Shown: positions 6,852 through 15,860, numbered from the stretch's first letter. The stretch: 23,848 nucleotides of DNA from a bacterium 210820-DFI.6.37 (GCA_020558355.1 JAJCKG010000028.1:1-23848); one strand, 5' to 3'. Notes: generated from the letters alone by a model not told the origin. Made by a program: numbers and translations.

Positions 6852-8119
6852 TACAAGCTACCGCAAACGCAAAAGCAGACAGCTTTAAAATGGCCGCCCT
6901 TCCCCGGCAGACGCGTGACAACGCTCTTCGGGCCATTATCAAAGCGCTCCGGGAAAACAAGGAGGCGATCTTCAAGGCTAATCTGCAGGACCTTGGGAAA
7001 GCCGCCGCCGACAATCTGCCCGCTCCAATCCAGAACCGTCTCAAATTCGATGAGCACAAGCTGAAGGACTGTGTCAGCGGTATGGAAGATCTGGCCGCGA
7101 TGGAAGATCCTCTTTTTCAGGAGCTGCTGAAACGGCAGCTGGATGAAGGGCTGACCCTGATCAAAACCACCTGCCCCATCGGCGTGATCGGCGTCATCTT
7201 CGAATCCCGCCCTGACGCTCTGCTGCAGATTTCATCTCTATGTATTAAAAGCGGCAACTGCGCCATCCTAAAAGGAGGAAGCGAGGCGTCAAGCACGAAC
7301 CGCGTCCTCTTTGATCTGGTCTACAAGGCAGGGGTAGAAGCGGGGCTGCCTGAAAATTTCGCTCTGCTTATTGAAGACCGGGCCGGTATCGACGCCCTGC
7401 TGGGGTGCCATGAATCGGTGGATCTGATCATTCCAAGAGGGTCGAATCAATTTGTTCAGTATATTATGGCTAATTCCAAGATCCCGGTTATGGGCCACGC
7501 GGACGGAGTATGCCATGTATATGTGGATGAAGCCGCCGACCTTGATAAGGCGGTCCCTATCGTCATGGATTCCAAGACTCAGTATGTAGCTGCCTGCAAC
7601 GCGGCGGAAACCCTGCTGGTACACCGCCGGATCGCGAAGGATTTTCTTCCAAAGCTGGCTCAGGCCGCCGAATCCAGGATTGAATTGCGGGGTGACGAGG
7701 ACACCCGCGGACTGATCGCCTGCAAGCCTGCGGACGTCTCGGATTTTGAAACGGAATATCTGGATTATATTCTGTCGGTAAAAATCGTAGACAGCCTGGA
7801 CGAAGCCGCTTCCCATATCAATCATTACGGTTCGCATCACACGGACTGCATTGTTACCGAAGATCCGGGCGCCGCTTCCCGCTTTATGTCCAACGTGGAC
7901 TCGGCGGGGGTTTATCAGAACTGCTCTACCCGCTTTGCCGACGGCTTCCGCTATGGCTTTGGCGCTGAAGTGGGCATCAGCACCGGAAAGCTCCACGCCC
8001 GCGGGCCGGTAGGTCTTGACGGACTGGTGACTTATAAGTACAAGCTCTTTGGAAACGGGCACATCGTATCGGATTACGCGAATGGGACCCGCAGCTTCCA
8101 TTTTAAAGATCTGAAATAG
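6830..8119 (+). CDS. proA: Glutamate-5-semialdehyde dehydrogenase (gamma-glutamyl phosphate reductase, 429 aa)
   Basis: Second step of proline synthesis: NADPH-dependent reduction of gamma-glutamyl phosphate to glutamate-5-semialdehyde in the cytoplasm. The aldehyde dehydrogenase fold is complete. Landmarks are CPIGVIGVIFESRPDA (115-130), LKGGSEA (147-153), the catalytic Cys256 in YVAACNAAETLLVH, and the C-terminal HARGPVGLDGL motif. Length is normal. The start lies 22 bases inside yprB, with AGAAAGG about 11 bases upstream, so translation is probably coupled. The usual partner proB (glutamate 5-kinase) is not beside it. Confidence 0.96.
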   Translation: MDHKESVIQATANAKADSFKMAALPRQTRDNALRAIIKALRENKEAIFKANLQDLGKAAADNLPAPIQNRLKFDEHKLKDCVSGMEDLAAMEDPLFQELLKRQLDEGLTLIKTTCPIGVIGVIFESRPDALLQISSLCIKSGNCAILKGGSEASSTNRVLFDLVYKAGVEAGLPENFALLIEDRAGIDALLGCHESVDLIIPRGSNQFVQYIMANSKIPVMGHADGVCHVYVDEAADLDKAVPIVMDSKTQYVAACNAAETLLVHRRIAKDFLPKLAQAAESRIELRGDEDTRGLIACKPADVSDFETEYLDYILSVKIVDSLDEAASHINHYGSHHTDCIVTEDPGAASRFMSNVDSAGVYQNCSTRFADGFRYGFGAEVGISTGKLHARGPVGLDGLVTYKYKLFGNGHIVSDYANGTRSFHFKDLK

Positions 8120-8148
8120 CTGAATTGAAAGGGGTATAGAAAAAATCA

Positions 8149-9021
8149 ATGGGGTGGATAAAACGTATGCTGTATGGCGTTCTCATCGGGATCGCCGCTA
8201 TCGCGCCGGGACTTTCCGGCGGCACCATTGCCATTGCCCTGGGGTTTTATGAGGATCTGCTCCGGGCAGTAGGAAACCTTTTAACGGACTTTAAAAAGAA
8301 CGCGCTGTACCTCCTGCCTTTTGGAGCGGGAGGTATGGCCAGCGTTGCCGCTCTATCCGTCGTCATCAGCTTTTTATTCAGCCGTTATCCGCTTCCCTCC
8401 AATATGCTGTTTATCGGCTTTATCCTGGGCACTTTGCCTTTTATAACCGGAAAGCTTCGCTCAAATCTGAAAGGACTGGTTTCTCATATCTTCACAGCGC
8501 TTTTGTTTTTTATCCTTGTTCTGATCCCGCTTTTTCTGAAACCGGCCGGTATCTCTGAGATAAGCAGCAGCGAGGCGCTGTCAGGCGGACCGAAAACCAT
8601 GCTGCTTTTGGTTCTGCTGGGCGTGATTATTGCCGCGGCTCTGGTCATACCGGGGCTTTCCGGCACCATGATCCTGTCCGCCATGGGTTTTTACAAAACG
8701 CTTTTGCTGATTGCCAGCACCTTTGTTACGGCTCTCGCGGGCCTGGATTTCTCCGCCGCTTTCAGACAGATGATCTTTATCCTGCCGCTGGTGATCGGCG
8801 TTCTTTTGGGAATTTTCCTGACAGCCCGGTTCATCAGCCTGCTCTTTGAAAAAGTTCCGGCCTATGTTTACAGCGCGGTCTTAGGGCTGATCCTCGCTAC
8901 ACCCTTTGTCATGCTGGCTGATATCCGAAAATCCGATTTTTCTGTCTTTACCATTTCCGCCGGCGCGGCGGCCCTGGCTGCCGGTCTGCTGCTGGTGCGA
9001 AAGCTGGGAGATATGGATTAA
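8149..9021 (+). CDS. DUF368/PopT-family undecaprenyl-phosphate transporter (290 aa)
   Basis: Polytopic membrane protein of the DUF368 family. Members have been described as PopT, which returns the lipid carrier undecaprenyl phosphate across the membrane for reuse in cell-wall synthesis. Two copies of the hallmark motif are seen, APGLSGGT (19-26) and IPGLSGT (167-173), as expected for an internally duplicated transporter fold with about eight helices. The start is uncertain: ATG at 8149 has AAAGGGG 14 bases upstream, whereas ATG at 8167 has GGGGTGG at 9 bases. The WIKRMLYG prefix resembles relatives, so I keep 8149. Probably co-transcribed with proA (29-base gap). Confidence 0.85.
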   Translation: MGWIKRMLYGVLIGIAAIAPGLSGGTIAIALGFYEDLLRAVGNLLTDFKKNALYLLPFGAGGMASVAALSVVISFLFSRYPLPSNMLFIGFILGTLPFITGKLRSNLKGLVSHIFTALLFFILVLIPLFLKPAGISEISSSEALSGGPKTMLLLVLLGVIIAAALVIPGLSGTMILSAMGFYKTLLLIASTFVTALAGLDFSAAFRQMIFILPLVIGVLLGIFLTARFISLLFEKVPAYVYSAVLGLILATPFVMLADIRKSDFSVFTISAGAAALAAGLLLVRKLGDMD

Positions 9022-9023
9022 TA

Positions 9024-9116
9024 AAGAACAAAGTCGGCTTCGCCGATTTATGTTCAGCGGTAGACTTTGTTGATATTCCGGAAATATCGAAAACGATATT
9101 TCCTACATAATAAAAA
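9024..9116 (+). repeat. 93-bp structured intergenic repeat, copy 1
   Basis: Same orientation and 90 of 93 positions identical to 23577-23669; differences are at 9034, 9058 and 9106. Contains arms AACAAAGTC/GACTTTGTT (9027-9035 and 9063-9071) enclosing a small hairpin TCGGC-TTC-GCCGA, then a perfect 10-bp hairpin GGAAATATCG-AAAA-CGATATTTCC (9080-9103). No coding potential and no terminal inverted repeats. It begins two bases after the DUF368 stop, and its A-rich end merges into the gap terminator. A REP- or MITE-like dispersed element is the likeliest reading. Confidence 0.85.
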
Positions 9117-9151
9117 AACTGCCTTCACCTTCCAGTGACTGGCAGTTTTTT
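9113..9151. terminator. Bidirectional terminator between popT-type gene and gap
   Basis: AAAAAACTGCC pairs with GGCAGTTTTTT around a 17-base loop. Both strands have a T run after the stem, so it can end the fru-pts-gap transcript from the right and the yprB operon from the left. Confidence 0.85.
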
Positions 9152-9162
9152 CTTTCCTCGAT

Positions 9163-10179
9163 TTACAGCAGTGTGGCCATATGTCCCAGAGTACGGATCA
9201 GCTGAGAAACATAGCTCATTTCATTATCGTACCAGGCAACGACCCGCACCTCATAAATTTTCGTTCCGCATCGCTGAGCCAGGGTCTGGGTCGCGTCAAA
9301 GAGGGAACCGTAGCTCATTCCGATGATATCGCTGGAAACCAGCTCTTCCTCTGAATATCCGAAGGATTCATTGGCTTCTTTTTTCATGGCTTCATTGAGA
9401 CCTTCCACGGTTACGCTTTCTGTCTCATCCTTTAATGTAGCGTCCAGAATGGTAATAGAACCAGACGGAACCGGAACCCGCTGCGCGGAGCCGATCAGCT
9501 TTCCCGCCAGCTCCGGAATGACCAGACCAATGGCTTTGGCCGCGCCGGTGCTGTTTGGCACGATATTAACGGCTCCCGCTCTCGCCCTGCGGAAATCTCC
9601 TTTTCTGTGAGGCCCGTCCAGAATCATCTGATCTCCAGTATACGCATGGATCGTAGTCATAAACCCGGTCCTCACCTCTCTGTAATCGTTGAGAGCCTTT
9701 GCCATAGGCGCCAGACAGTTGGTCGTGCAGGAAGCGCCTGAAACGATAAGGTCTTCCTTTGTCAGAGTTTCATGGTTCACACCATAGACAATGGTAGGCA
9801 GGTCATTTCCCGCGGGCGCAGAAATCAGTACCTTCTTTGCCCCCGCGTCAAGATGGGCTTTCGCCTTTTCTTTGGAAGCGAAAAAGCCGGTACATTCCAG
9901 CACGATATCCACATCCAGCCTGCCCCATGGCAGCTTGGAAGGGTCCGCTTCCTTGTAAATTTTTATTGTCTTTCCATCGACAGTAATGGATTCATCATCA
10001 TGCTCCACCTTGTGATCTCTGTACGCTCCCTGAACGCTGTCATACTTTAACAGATAAGCCAGCATCTCCGGTTTTGTCAGATCGTTGATAGCAACCACCT
10101 CATAGCTTTCATCGTCAAAAACCTTTCTGAAGGCCAGTCTTCCAATTCTTCCAAACCCGTTGATCGCAATTTTAGTCAT
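9163..10179 (-). CDS. gap: Glyceraldehyde-3-phosphate dehydrogenase, NAD-dependent (338 aa)
   Basis: Glycolytic enzyme that oxidises and phosphorylates glyceraldehyde-3-phosphate to 1,3-bisphosphoglycerate. It has the Rossmann motif INGFGRIGR (6-14), Asp33 (IND) indicating NAD preference, the catalytic Cys151 in SGASCTTNC, and His178. The QRVPVPSGS segment is the variant seen in several Firmicutes in place of FRVPTPNVS. Length is normal. The start lies 3 bases after the ptsI stop, with AAAGGAGG upstream, so it is the last gene of the fru-pts operon. Being joined to PTS genes rather than to pgk/tpi is unusual. Confidence 0.97.
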   Translation of the reverse strand: MTKIAINGFGRIGRLAFRKVFDDESYEVVAINDLTKPEMLAYLLKYDSVQGAYRDHKVEHDDESITVDGKTIKIYKEADPSKLPWGRLDVDIVLECTGFFASKEKAKAHLDAGAKKVLISAPAGNDLPTIVYGVNHETLTKEDLIVSGASCTTNCLAPMAKALNDYREVRTGFMTTIHAYTGDQMILDGPHRKGDFRRARAGAVNIVPNSTGAAKAIGLVIPELAGKLIGSAQRVPVPSGSITILDATLKDETESVTVEGLNEAMKKEANESFGYSEEELVSSDIIGMSYGSLFDATQTLAQRCGTKIYEVRVVAWYDNEMSYVSQLIRTLGHMATLL

Positions 10180-10182
10180 ACA

Positions 10183-11904
10183 TTATTCCTCCTTTGTATT
10201 TTCTTTTTGCAACTGTTTTAAATAAGCTTCTATTTCATCTGCTGTCTCCAGCAGCATTGCTTTCTCCATAGCGGTTTTTGCCTTAGGGATAGTCCATTTG
10301 GAAATGTTATATCTGGCGGACAAAACCGATGACGGACTGACACTGAACTCATCAAGACCAAAGGCCAGCAGCAGCGGAGTCAAAAGCGGGTCAGCCGCCG
10401 CCTCTCCGCACATACCCACCGGAATTCCCGCGGCCCTGCCGCTCTCTATGATGTGACGAACCGAGCGGAGCACAGCGGGAGCGTAAGGCCGGTTCAGATA
10501 GGCGACCTGGGGGTTTCCCCGGTCAGCCGCCATGGTATACTGAATCAGATCGTTGGTCCCAATGCTGAAAAAGTCGCTTTCCTTCGCAAGAACATCCGCC
10601 ATAAGACTAGCCGCGGGAGTCTCCATCATAACGCCTACCCGCAGCTCTTTATCATAAGGAACGCCCGCCTGGTCCAGTTCCTCCATGATGGTTTTTATTT
10701 TGCTCTTTACAGCCCGAAGCTCTTCCACTCCAGTCACCAGCGGCACCATGACCCGTACCAGGCCAAAGGCGCTGGCCCGCAGAACGGCCCGAAGCTGTGT
10801 TTTATAAAGCTCCTGCCGCGCAAGGCAATAACGGACGGCCCGAAATCCGAGAAACGGATTTTCTTCCTTCTCCATGTTCAGATATGGGATGCCTTTATCT
10901 CCTCCTACATCCAGGGTCCGGATAATCACAGGCTTTCCCTTAAACAGCTCCGCCGCTTTTTTGTAAGCCGTAAACTGCTCCTCTTCACTGGGCGCCTCCG
11001 TTTTATCCATAAACAGGAATTCGGTTCTGAAAAGTCCGATGCCTTCCCCATCTCTTTCAGCGGCGGAAACAGCTTCTTCGGGAGTACCGATATTGCAGAA
11101 AATGTGCTTTTCCCATCCGTCCGCGGTTTCCGTTTTTCTGCCTGTAAAGCCGCTGAGCAGGACCTTTCGCCGCTCATAGGCTTCTCTTCGGCGCTGAAAT
11201 TCCTGTTTCTGCCGCTCTGACAGCGGGGAAAGAACAATTCCTTCACTGCCGTCCAGGGCGGCCATTTCTCCCTGCTTTAGCCGGGTCACAGCCTGCTCCG
11301 CGCTGAGGACAGCCGGAATTCCCAGTGATTTTGCCAGAATAGCCACATGGGAGGTTTTACTGCCCTTCTCTGTTACGATTCCCCGTACCCGGTTCTGATC
11401 CAGCTCCGCGGCCATAGATGGAGTCAATTCCTCTGTTACTAGAATGCTTCCCTCTGGAATTGCCTGTAAGGTTAGTTCTTCTTTTCCCATAAGAATCATC
11501 AGCAGTCTTTTTTTAATATCCCGCACATCCGCCGCCCGCTGCGCGACCAGCTCATCTCCGGTCTGTGAAAACATCTCGATATACTGGCCGAAAATTTCCC
11601 CGCAGGCCTCTTCAGCGCAGCTGCCCTTTTGGATTTGCTCCTCAATTTGAGCCTGCATGTACGGATCCCGCAGCATCTGGATATGACCCCGGATAATTTC
11701 CGCGTCCTTTGCTTTTATCGACCGCTCCAAAGCCCTGGCCGTTTCTTCCGTTTTCCGGCAAAACTCCCTGACCGCGCTTTGAAAGCGTTCCTTTTCCTTC
11801 TCCGGATTCCCTGTGGCTTTTTCCCCGCGGGCAAGCTCCGGCTCTTTTACAATATAAACGGTTCCTATTCCGATCCCTTCTGATACGGGAATCCCCTTCA
11901 GCAT
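10183..11904 (-). CDS. ptsI: PTS enzyme I, phosphoenolpyruvate-protein phosphotransferase (573 aa)
   Basis: Cytoplasmic first step of the phosphotransferase system: takes phosphate from PEP onto its histidine and passes it to HPr. The N-terminal domain carries phospho-His186 in KTSHVAILAKSLGIPAV. The PEP-binding barrel shows GIGLFRTEFLFM and the GMCGEAAADP cysteine motif near the C-terminus. I chose ATG 11904 because MLKGIPVSEGIGIG matches the family N-terminus. An in-frame ATG at 11922 overlaps the ptsH stop as ATGA and could also be used, adding six residues. Lies between ptsH and gap, so regulated with fructose uptake. Confidence 0.96.
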   Translation of the reverse strand: MLKGIPVSEGIGIGTVYIVKEPELARGEKATGNPEKEKERFQSAVREFCRKTEETARALERSIKAKDAEIIRGHIQMLRDPYMQAQIEEQIQKGSCAEEACGEIFGQYIEMFSQTGDELVAQRAADVRDIKKRLLMILMGKEELTLQAIPEGSILVTEELTPSMAAELDQNRVRGIVTEKGSKTSHVAILAKSLGIPAVLSAEQAVTRLKQGEMAALDGSEGIVLSPLSERQKQEFQRRREAYERRKVLLSGFTGRKTETADGWEKHIFCNIGTPEEAVSAAERDGEGIGLFRTEFLFMDKTEAPSEEEQFTAYKKAAELFKGKPVIIRTLDVGGDKGIPYLNMEKEENPFLGFRAVRYCLARQELYKTQLRAVLRASAFGLVRVMVPLVTGVEELRAVKSKIKTIMEELDQAGVPYDKELRVGVMMETPAASLMADVLAKESDFFSIGTNDLIQYTMAADRGNPQVAYLNRPYAPAVLRSVRHIIESGRAAGIPVGMCGEAAADPLLTPLLLAFGLDEFSVSPSSVLSARYNISKWTIPKAKTAMEKAMLLETADEIEAYLKQLQKENTKEE

Positions 11905-11918
11905 GATTCTCACCCCGA

Positions 11919-12185
11919 TCATTCTTCTCCAAATCCATCTTCAATCAGGCTGACTGCTTCCGCCAGCGCGGCCTCTTCATCCTGCCCATCGCACAGGATC
12001 TGAATTTCCGCGCCGAATTTGACGCAGGCAGCAATCAGATTCATAACGCTTTTCCCGTTGACTTCCATATTCCGCGTTTTGATTTTTACATCACAGCTGT
12101 ATTTCCCCATCGCGTTCGCGAAGGTTGTAGCCGGCCGCATGTGAAAGCCCTGTGAATTTGTTACTTTTAATGTTTGTGATACCAT
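11919..12185 (-). CDS. ptsH: Phosphocarrier protein HPr (88 aa)
   Basis: Small cytoplasmic carrier that moves phosphate from enzyme I to sugar-specific EIIA domains. His15 with Arg17 (GFHMRPA) is the catalytic site; Met16 replaces the more common alanine. Ser46 in GKSVMNLI is the regulatory site that HPr kinase modifies in Firmicutes for CcpA-dependent carbon control, so this HPr can probably do both jobs. The start has AGGAGG at 7-base spacing, 15 bases after the fruA stop. Full length for the family. No second ptsH is visible in the window. Confidence 0.97.
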   Translation of the reverse strand: MVSQTLKVTNSQGFHMRPATTFANAMGKYSCDVKIKTRNMEVNGKSVMNLIAACVKFGAEIQILCDGQDEEAALAEAVSLIEDGFGEE

Positions 12186-12200
12186 GATTCTACCTCCTGA

Positions 12201-14138
12201 TCAATCCGCGTTCTTTTTCTTTTTTAAGACTGCCAGAAGCAGCATTCCAACCACCGCGCCGGCCGCGAGGGCCAGCAGATAGCCTCCTACATTTCCCACT
12301 ACCGGGAAGACGAAGATCCCTCCGTGAGGAGCCCGAAGGGTACAGCCCATAGCCATGGATATCCCTCCGGCCACAGCGGATCCCGCCACACAGGCCGGAA
12401 TCACCCTCAGCGGATCAGCCGCCGCGAAAGGAATCGCTCCTTCGGTAATGAAGCACAGCCCCATAATATAATTGACCATACCGGCTTTCCGCTCCTCCGC
12501 CGTAAACTTATGTTTGAAGAAAGTGGTGGCCAGCGCAATGGCAATGGGCGGAACCATTCCTCCGATCATGACCGCCGCCATGATATGAAAGCCTCCGGAA
12601 GCTATGGCCGCGGTACCGAATACATAGGCAGCCTTGTTGAAGGGGCCTCCCATATCAATGGCCATCATGCCGGCAAGCAGGCAGCCAAGAAGGATCTGAC
12701 TGGCGCTTCCCATAGAATTGAGCCCGTTTGTAATGGCTGTATTAAGCGCTCCTACGATAGGATTAATCAGACACATGAAAGCGCCCATCAGCGTTATTCC
12801 AAAAAGCGGAAGGATCAGAACGGGAAGCATGCTTTCCAGACTGGCTGGCAAAAAGGAGAATATCTTTTTTAACAGCAGCACAATGAATCCGCCCGCAAAG
12901 CCTGCGATTAACGCTCCCAGAAAGCCTGACACAGCGGCGGCGTCTCCGCCGATTTGCGCAAAGGTACAGCCCAGTGTCGCAATAGAGCCGCCTACAAATC
13001 CAACCGCGAGGCCTGGACGGTCAGCGATGCTTCTTGCGATATATCCGGCCAGAACCGGCATCATAAAGTTGAACGCAACGCCTCCAATGGTTTTGAAAAA
13101 GGCTGCTGCCGCTGTGTAAGTTCCGAAATCCGAATTGCGAGGCGCTCCCGCTATTGTGTCGATGAGAAAAGCCAGGGCAATCATGATCCCTCCGCCAATA
13201 ACAAACGGAAGCATATAGGAAACCCCATTCATAAGATGCTTGTAGATCTGATGCCCGATCCCTTCTTTTCCTACAGAACCGGCCTCGGTGGTTTTTTCTC
13301 CGGAATAGTGATATACCGGCGCCGATCCGTCCAGGATTCGCCGAATCAGTTCTTCCGGCCTGTTGATCCCTGCCGATACGTTTGTTTTATATACCGGCTT
13401 TCCGTCAAAGCGGACCATTTCTACATTCTTATCCGCCGCAATAATGATCCCGTCAGCGGCTTCGATTTCCTCTGGAGTCAGAACATTTTTAGCGCCGCCT
13501 GACCCGTTGGTCTCCGCTTTCAGGCGCAGTCCCATTTCCCTTGCCTTTTTTTCCAAGGCTTCCGCCGCCATATAGGTATGCGCGATTCCGGTCGGGCAGG
13601 CTGTAACAGCCAGAATCCGGTAGCCCTCTTCCCCGTCTGTCTCAGGCTCCTTTTGCGCCGCTTGCCGGAGTTCGTCCGGATACCGTTCTTCTTCCTTCCG
13701 GTCGATGGCTTTGATGAACGCCTCCGGGGTCTCTGCCTCCAGCAGCTGGTCCCGCAACTCCAGATCCATAAGCAGTGTCATCAGCCTGGAAAGCACCTCC
13801 AGATGCAGCTCGCCATCGGAAGGCGCCGCAATCATAAACAGGATATTGGACGGCTTTCCGTCAGGAGCCTGGTAATCTACCCCTTCCGGCACGGTCATGG
13901 CGGCAAGTCCCGCCTGCTTTACAGCGTCGCTTTTGGCGTGGGGAATGGCGATCCCCTCTCCTACTGCTGTCGTGCCTTCTTCTTCCCTCTTCAGGATTCC
14001 CTGGCGGTAAGCCTCTTTATCCGCCAGATTGCCTGCCTTCTCATGCAGAGCGATGAGCGCGTCAATGGCTTCTTCTTTTGAAGCGGCCTGCCCCCCTGTT
14101 ATGATCGCTTCTTTTTTTAATAAATCCGTAATCCTCAT
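12201..14138 (-). CDS. fruA: Fructose-specific PTS enzyme IIABC (645 aa)
   Basis: Takes up fructose across the membrane and releases it inside as fructose-1-phosphate. Domain order is IIA (about 1-150, phospho-His67 in GIAIPHAKS), IIB (about 172-270, phospho-Cys181 in VTACPTGIAHTYMAAEAL), then the membrane IIC domain from about residue 295 to the end, with 8 to 10 hydrophobic segments. The start is ATG 14138, with AAGGAG at 7-base spacing; the GTG 18 bases earlier lies within that ribosome site. Follows fruK by about 20 bases. The 1-phosphate product is inferred from the adjoining fruK. Confidence 0.95.
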   Translation of the reverse strand: MRITDLLKKEAIITGGQAASKEEAIDALIALHEKAGNLADKEAYRQGILKREEEGTTAVGEGIAIPHAKSDAVKQAGLAAMTVPEGVDYQAPDGKPSNILFMIAAPSDGELHLEVLSRLMTLLMDLELRDQLLEAETPEAFIKAIDRKEEERYPDELRQAAQKEPETDGEEGYRILAVTACPTGIAHTYMAAEALEKKAREMGLRLKAETNGSGGAKNVLTPEEIEAADGIIIAADKNVEMVRFDGKPVYKTNVSAGINRPEELIRRILDGSAPVYHYSGEKTTEAGSVGKEGIGHQIYKHLMNGVSYMLPFVIGGGIMIALAFLIDTIAGAPRNSDFGTYTAAAAFFKTIGGVAFNFMMPVLAGYIARSIADRPGLAVGFVGGSIATLGCTFAQIGGDAAAVSGFLGALIAGFAGGFIVLLLKKIFSFLPASLESMLPVLILPLFGITLMGAFMCLINPIVGALNTAITNGLNSMGSASQILLGCLLAGMMAIDMGGPFNKAAYVFGTAAIASGGFHIMAAVMIGGMVPPIAIALATTFFKHKFTAEERKAGMVNYIMGLCFITEGAIPFAAADPLRVIPACVAGSAVAGGISMAMGCTLRAPHGGIFVFPVVGNVGGYLLALAAGAVVGMLLLAVLKKKKNAD

Positions 14139-14159
14139 AACCCTTCTCCTTCTCACTAA

Positions 14160-15062
14160 TCACAAATTCTGAAAAAACGCTTTTATTTTTTCTTTTGACG
14201 CAAGCCCCTCTGAGCACGCGGTGGCTGAGCCCGCGGCAACCCCCAATTTCAGCGCGTTTTCATAGTCTCCGTTTTGCAGATATCCGGCCAGAAAGCCGGC
14301 TACCATGGAATCTCCCGCGCCGACTGTATTTTTTACTTGCCGCCTGACGGCTTCCATCCGGTAAGACGCGCCATTTTCACACAGCAGATAGGCTCCCTTT
14401 TCCCCCAGAGAGACCAGTACATTGCGGGCCCCCAGCCCCCGCAGTTTTTCAGCCGCTTCCCCTAATTCCCGCTCCGAGCGGATGGCCGTCCCAAGCAGCG
14501 CTTCCAGCTCGTCCCTGTTGGGCTTTATGAAAAACGGCCTGTATTTCAGCGCGCCCTTCAGCAGCTCCCCTGTGGCGTCGATCACATACCGGATCCCTCT
14601 TCCGGAAAGCCGCTCCAGCATTACATCATAGGTGTTTTTCGGAAGTGTATTCGGTATATTTCCGGAAACCACCAGAATGTCCCCCTCCCTCAGCCGGTCC
14701 AGCTTTTCCAGCAGCTCTTCCAGTTTTTCCTCTGTAATTGCCGCTCCCTGCGTATTGATTTCTGTTTCTCTTTGGGTTTTGATTTTGATATTGATCCTGG
14801 TAATTCCCTCTTTCAGGCGGACAAAATCGGTCGCGATCCCCTGCTCCTTCAGTCCCTTTTCCAGCGCTTCCCCTGTAAAGCCGCCGATAAAGCCCAGCGC
14901 GACATTTTCGATTCCCAGCCGCGTCAGCACAGCCGATACATTGATGCCTTTCCCTCCAAAATAATAGGTTTCCCGTTTCGAACGATTTGTTTCCCCCTGT
15001 TTGAGTTCATCCATGTATACCACATAATCAACGGCCGGACTGAATGTGACCGTATAGATCAT
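14160..15062 (-). CDS. fruK: 1-Phosphofructokinase (300 aa)
   Basis: PfkB-family kinase that turns fructose-1-phosphate from the FruA transporter into fructose-1,6-bisphosphate. Visible: FGGKGINVS substrate motif (35-43), VVSGNIP (131-137), IKPNRDELE (179-187) and the signature NTVGAGDSMVAGF with catalytic Asp251. The start has AAGGAGGT at 8-base spacing and lies one base after the fruR stop. Tagatose-6-phosphate kinase is a related possibility, but the fruA neighbour makes FruK much more likely. Confidence 0.95.
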   Translation of the reverse strand: MIYTVTFSPAVDYVVYMDELKQGETNRSKRETYYFGGKGINVSAVLTRLGIENVALGFIGGFTGEALEKGLKEQGIATDFVRLKEGITRINIKIKTQRETEINTQGAAITEEKLEELLEKLDRLREGDILVVSGNIPNTLPKNTYDVMLERLSGRGIRYVIDATGELLKGALKYRPFFIKPNRDELEALLGTAIRSERELGEAAEKLRGLGARNVLVSLGEKGAYLLCENGASYRMEAVRRQVKNTVGAGDSMVAGFLAGYLQNGDYENALKLGVAAGSATACSEGLASKEKIKAFFQNL

Positions 15063-15063
15063 T

Positions 15064-15810
15064 TCACTCTACCTCCTTTATTACGGTATGCTGCCTGTAC
15101 TGTGGATTTTCCGCCCGGTCTGTAATAATACAGGCATCCTCCAGCTTTGCAAAGGTCACAGAAGATATGAGGCCGAATTTCGCGTGGTCGGCCAGAACAA
15201 AAGACACATAAGACTGCTCCATGGCAGCTGTCTTCACCGCCGCTTCTCCCATATCCGGTGTCGAAAATCCCCTGTCTATATCCACACCGTTGGCCCCCAT
15301 AAAGCATTTGGTAAAGTTGTACTTTCGAATGGACTCGATGGCCGGGCTCCCGATAGCCGCCTCTGTGGAGGCCCGCAAAAGCCCGCCTGTAATATATACG
15401 TCAAATCCCCTTTGAATCAGCTTCCTCGCGTGCATGATCCCGTTTGTCACATATGTAACATTTTTCTTTTCCAGATAAGGGATCATTCTTTCTGTCGTTG
15501 TTCCCGCGTCAATAAAGACAAAGTCATTGTCATTGATCAAAGCAGCTGCGTATCTCGCGATCTTTTCCTTTTCCGCCGTGTTGATCCTGGTCCGCTCCGC
15601 GACGCCTGTTTCGCCGAAGGTCATATCTCCTGATATGGAAACTGCCCCTCCGAAAACCCGTTTCAGCTTCCCCTGCTGATCCAGTTCATTGATATCGCGC
15701 CGGATGGTAGATTCGCTGATGCCCAATTCCTTCGCAAGGCTGTTGACTTTTACCGCGTGTTTTATCTTCAGCTGCTTTAAAATCTTTTCTTGTCTTTCGT
15801 CCTGTAACAT
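15064..15810 (-). CDS. fruR: DeoR-family transcriptional regulator of the fructose operon (248 aa)
   Basis: Probable repressor of its own operon, released by a sugar phosphate such as fructose-1-phosphate (family knowledge). The N-terminal winged helix-turn-helix shows VNSLAKELGISESTIRRDINEL, the classic DeoR signature, followed by GKLKRVFGGAV. The C-terminal sugar-isomerase-like domain carries FIDAGTTTERM. The start is ATG 15810, preceded by AGGAGGG at 6-base spacing; an 18-residue upstream extension would run through the promoter -10, so it is rejected. First gene of the operon. Confidence 0.92.
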   Translation of the reverse strand: MLQDERQEKILKQLKIKHAVKVNSLAKELGISESTIRRDINELDQQGKLKRVFGGAVSISGDMTFGETGVAERTRINTAEKEKIARYAAALINDNDFVFIDAGTTTERMIPYLEKKNVTYVTNGIMHARKLIQRGFDVYITGGLLRASTEAAIGSPAIESIRKYNFTKCFMGANGVDIDRGFSTPDMGEAAVKTAAMEQSYVSFVLADHAKFGLISSVTFAKLEDACIITDRAENPQYRQHTVIKEVE

Positions 15811-15832
15811 CTTCTTCCCTCCTGCTGCCTTT

Positions 15833-15860
15833 AGTATAGCACCATTTCGATCAAAGTCAA
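15833..15860 (-). promoter_or_regulatory. Promoter of the fruR-fruK-fruA-ptsH-ptsI-gap operon
   Basis: The minus strand has TTGACT (15855-15860), a 16-base spacer and TATACT (15833-15838). Transcription should begin near 15826, 16 bases before the fruR ATG. No other good promoter was noticed between here and gap. Confidence 0.7.

Noticed and set aside
7289..8149. 286-codon open frame on the minus strand opposite proA
   Set aside because: It lies wholly within a clear proA gene, has no ribosome site or family motif, and arises from codon bias of the real gene.
12324..13502. Two overlapping 182-codon plus-strand frames opposite fruA
   Set aside because: Both are antisense to the IIB/IIC part of fruA, are rich in His, Arg and Ser as expected of shadows, and lack start signals.
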